Assembly: GCA_002762915.1 (NCBI GenBank)
Contig: PCYF01000029.1
Location: 1 to 39,941 of the forward strand
Direction of reading: 5' to 3'
DNA from: Candidatus Woesearchaeota archaeon CG10_big_fil_rev_8_21_14_0_10_32_9
Lineage (GTDB): Archaea > Nanobdellota > Nanobdellia > Woesearchaeales > 21-14-0-10-32-9
Length of the DNA: 39,941 nt
Shown here: positions 38,723 through 39,941 of the stretch, piece after piece
How the letters are laid out: each line of letters begins with the position of its first letter
Position numbering within the stretch: position 1 is the first letter of the stretch
Translations under genes and position numbers: made by a program
Notes under the pieces: model-generated
Seen by the model: only the letters and a program-made list of their open reading frames with translations
Databases searched by the model: none
Told to the model about the DNA's origin: nothing

Positions 38723-38733
38723 ATTTATAAATA
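38723..38733 (-). promoter_or_regulatory. TATA box of the HExxE gene
   Basis: On the minus strand AATATTTATAA precedes the ATG at 38688 by about 40 nt, leaving a short leader with the AGGTGA site. Confidence 0.5.
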
Positions 38734-38766
38734 TTTCTAGAAGTTACTACTTGGAAGTGAATGTGA

Positions 38767-39156
38767 TCAGGATTTGATTAGTTCTTCGAAAGAAAAACCT
38801 CTTCTTTCTACTACTTCTTGTGTGGCGCAAAAACTACCTTTACTCTGAACAAGATCTTCAATGGGAAGAAATTTCCAAGGTTTTCTAAAGAAACGAATAG
38901 CAACCCAAGGTTCAGCACCAAATTTCTCAGAGAAGTCTTTTAATTCAAGTATTTCTTTAGCTGTAAAATACTTTCTAGATTCAGTTGTGATCTTCGCCTC
39001 AATGGCGAGCTTTCTAAGATTATTTCCTGCAATTAAGTCCGGAGAAGGAAAACTAGTGGATCCTGAGCCTGCAGCACGAAAACAAGCCCATCCAACTTCC
39101 CAGAACTTGTGAACGAGATCACGTTCGGCATTGGTTCCTCTACTCTTTAAAGACAT
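38767..39156 (-). CDS. hjc: Archaeal Holliday junction resolvase Hjc
   Basis: 129 residues. MSLKSRGTNAERDLVHKFWE has the conserved R-G-x-x-x-E-R opening with E11; FRAAGSGSTSFPSPDLIAGN gives the A-G-S-G and P-D motif with D40; LAIEAKITTESRKYF gives E53-x-K55. This is the full Hjc catalytic set (E, D, E-x-K) of the PD-(D/E)xK fold. The homodimer cuts four-way junctions in recombination and replication restart. TATA TTTTATAGT on the minus strand lies ~26 nt before ATG 39156. Confidence 0.95.
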   Translation of the reverse strand: MSLKSRGTNAERDLVHKFWEVGWACFRAAGSGSTSFPSPDLIAGNNLRKLAIEAKITTESRKYFTAKEILELKDFSEKFGAEPWVAIRFFRKPWKFLPIEDLVQSKGSFCATQEVVERRGFSFEELIKS

Positions 39157-39255
39157 GCTAAAAACAACTCTTGCTCCTTTTTATAGTTTCTTAAATTTGC
39201 CAAAAAAACCCTGATTTTAAATTAAAGGCCGAAATAGGTTTCGTTTTTCATAATA

Positions 39256-39263
39256 TTTATAAA
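39256..39263 (+). promoter_or_regulatory. TATA box of the histone gene
   Basis: TTTATAAA lies about 40 nt before ATG 39300 and is followed by GGAGGGGG (39286-39293), a strong ribosome binding site, which suits a highly expressed gene. Confidence 0.55.
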
Positions 39264-39299
39264 TTAGGATTCTTTCGTAATATTTGGAGGGGGAATGAT

Positions 39300-39521
39300 A
39301 TGGCTAACAAAAAAGGAATACCTTTAGCTGCAATGGAAAGATTACTTAAAGATGCAGGAGCATATAGGGTTGCTGAACAAGCAAAAGTTGCACTAAAAGA
39401 AGCTTTAGAAACATACGCACTAAAAATAGGAGAAAGTGCAGTAAAATATTCAAATCATGCAGGAAGAAAAACAATAAAATCAGAAGACATAAAACTTGCA
39501 ACAAAGGTACAAGGTGATTAA
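39300..39521 (+). CDS. Archaeal histone
   Basis: 73 residues covering a single histone fold: IPLAAMERLLKDAGAYRVAE (helix 1 and loop 1), then a long helix 2 (QAKVALKEALETYALKIGES), and the loop 2 R-K-T-I segment before helix 3 (HAGRKTIKSEDIKLATK). It differs from HMfB-type proteins by an Ala/Tyr-rich loop 1 (A-G-A-Y-R-V). No extra tails. It dimerises and wraps DNA. The LemA gene begins 3 nt downstream. Confidence 0.95.
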   Translation: MANKKGIPLAAMERLLKDAGAYRVAEQAKVALKEALETYALKIGESAVKYSNHAGRKTIKSEDIKLATKVQGD

Positions 39522-39523
39522 AA

Positions 39524-39941
39524 ATGATTGAATGGATAATATTAGGGGTTGTGGTGTTAGTAGCATTATTGATTATAATCTTATACAATTCATTAATTGG
39601 ACTAAGAAATCAAGTAGAAAATGCTTGGGCACAAATAGATGTACAATTAAAAAGAAGAAACGATTTGATTCCAAATTTAATTGAAACTGTAAAAGGATAC
39701 GCAAAACATGAAAAAAGTGTATTCACTGATGTAACCAAAGCAAGAACTGCTGTAATGAATGCTGGAACAAAAGAAGGAAAAGCAAAAGCATCAGGAGCAT
39801 TAACAGAAACCTTGAAAAGTTTATTTGCTGTCGCTGAAAATTATCCTCAACTAAAAGCAAATGAAAATTTCTTACAATTACAAGAAGAACTATCAGGAAC
39901 AGAAAACAAAATTGCTTACTCAAGACAATTTTACAATGACA
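39524..39941 (+). CDS. lemA: LemA family protein (3' partial)
   Basis: The window ends inside this gene; 139 residues are visible of an expected ~180-190. MIEWIILGVVVLVALLIIIL is a membrane helix, followed by the LemA hallmark YNSLIGLRNQVENAWAQIDV, QLKRRNDLIPNLIETVKGYA, ending in a segment matching the usual LQEELSGTENKIAYSR. LemA is a conserved inner-membrane helical bundle of unclear function, often found with HtpX or TPM-domain proteins. It lies 2 nt after the histone gene, with GGTGAT near the histone's end as ribosome binding site. Confidence 0.93.
   Translation, partial: MIEWIILGVVVLVALLIIILYNSLIGLRNQVENAWAQIDVQLKRRNDLIPNLIETVKGYAKHEKSVFTDVTKARTAVMNAGTKEGKAKASGALTETLKSLFAVAENYPQLKANENFLQLQEELSGTENKIAYSRQFYND

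Noticed and set aside
1..39941. Search for tRNA, rRNA, insertion sequences and integrase attachment sites
   Set aside because: No cloverleaf with a GGTTCRANNCC-like T-loop, transposase motif or flanking direct repeat was recognised by eye; a computed scan could still find a divergent tRNA.

Overview
The window is AT-rich archaeal chromosome, most likely from a DPANN lineage of the Woesearchaeota/Pacearchaeota kind. The archaeal assignment rests on a histone, Hjc resolvase, an archaeal NAC, a 51-residue Sec61-beta, an RPA-type OB-fold protein, an MBF1-like zinc-ribbon/HTH protein, archaeal TATA boxes (many about 26 nt before a start codon, implying leaderless transcripts) and an RNase P RNA gene. 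The DPANN placement is inference: it rests on AT richness, very many short 'K-K-G' class III-signal-type membrane proteins and a high share of unrecognisable families.

Region 1 (1-13870, + strand) is a long co-directional array of about 18 small secreted or membrane-anchored proteins. Nearly all start with a short Lys/Arg-rich segment ending in K-K-G (or K-R-G, R-R-G, N-K-G), followed by one hydrophobic helix, as in prepilins/class III signal peptides. Two genes of 32 and 40 codons, each a single membrane helix, lie between larger ones. Three tandem genes carry a compact six-cysteine domain. The last gene (about 1010 aa) has the same pilin-like N-terminus but carries an AmpD-type N-acetylmuramoyl-L-alanine amidase domain and a 3D (MltA/YuiC-like) domain, both peptidoglycan-hydrolase folds, which is unexpected in an archaeon. 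This array is my best candidate for an undescribed surface or secretion apparatus.

Region 2 (13938-18910) holds an RPA-like ssDNA-binding protein, then a divergently oriented ABC exporter (permease with a large extracytoplasmic coiled coil, plus ATPase) and a membrane-anchored winged-helix regulator. Region 3 (19067-24089) holds surface proteins: a TSP3-repeat protein and two paralogous class III pilin-like adhesins that share an N-terminal module of about 160 residues but carry different C-terminal domains (DUF285/BspA-like repeats versus a right-handed beta-helix). The RNase P RNA and a small Cys-rich membrane protein lie between them.

Region 4 (24167-27586) is housekeeping: Sec61-beta, NAC, two helical proteins that may be paralogs, a MinD/ParA ATPase, a STAS-like protein, a Nudix hydrolase and a PRC-barrel protein. 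Region 5 (27643-34511) is a glycan-assembly neighbourhood: three GT-C-like polytopic proteins, a GT2 synthase, a membrane-tethered thioredoxin-like protein and an MBF1-like regulator. Region 6 (34539-39941) holds a THUMP-type methyltransferase with a degenerate catalytic motif, a small membrane protein, a Cas4/RecB-like PD-(D/E)xK protein, a lipoprotein with a caspase-like (clan CD) His/Cys dyad, a Gln-rich coiled-coil protein with an HExxE motif, Hjc, a histone and the start of lemA. I saw no tRNA, rRNA, CRISPR array or insertion sequence.
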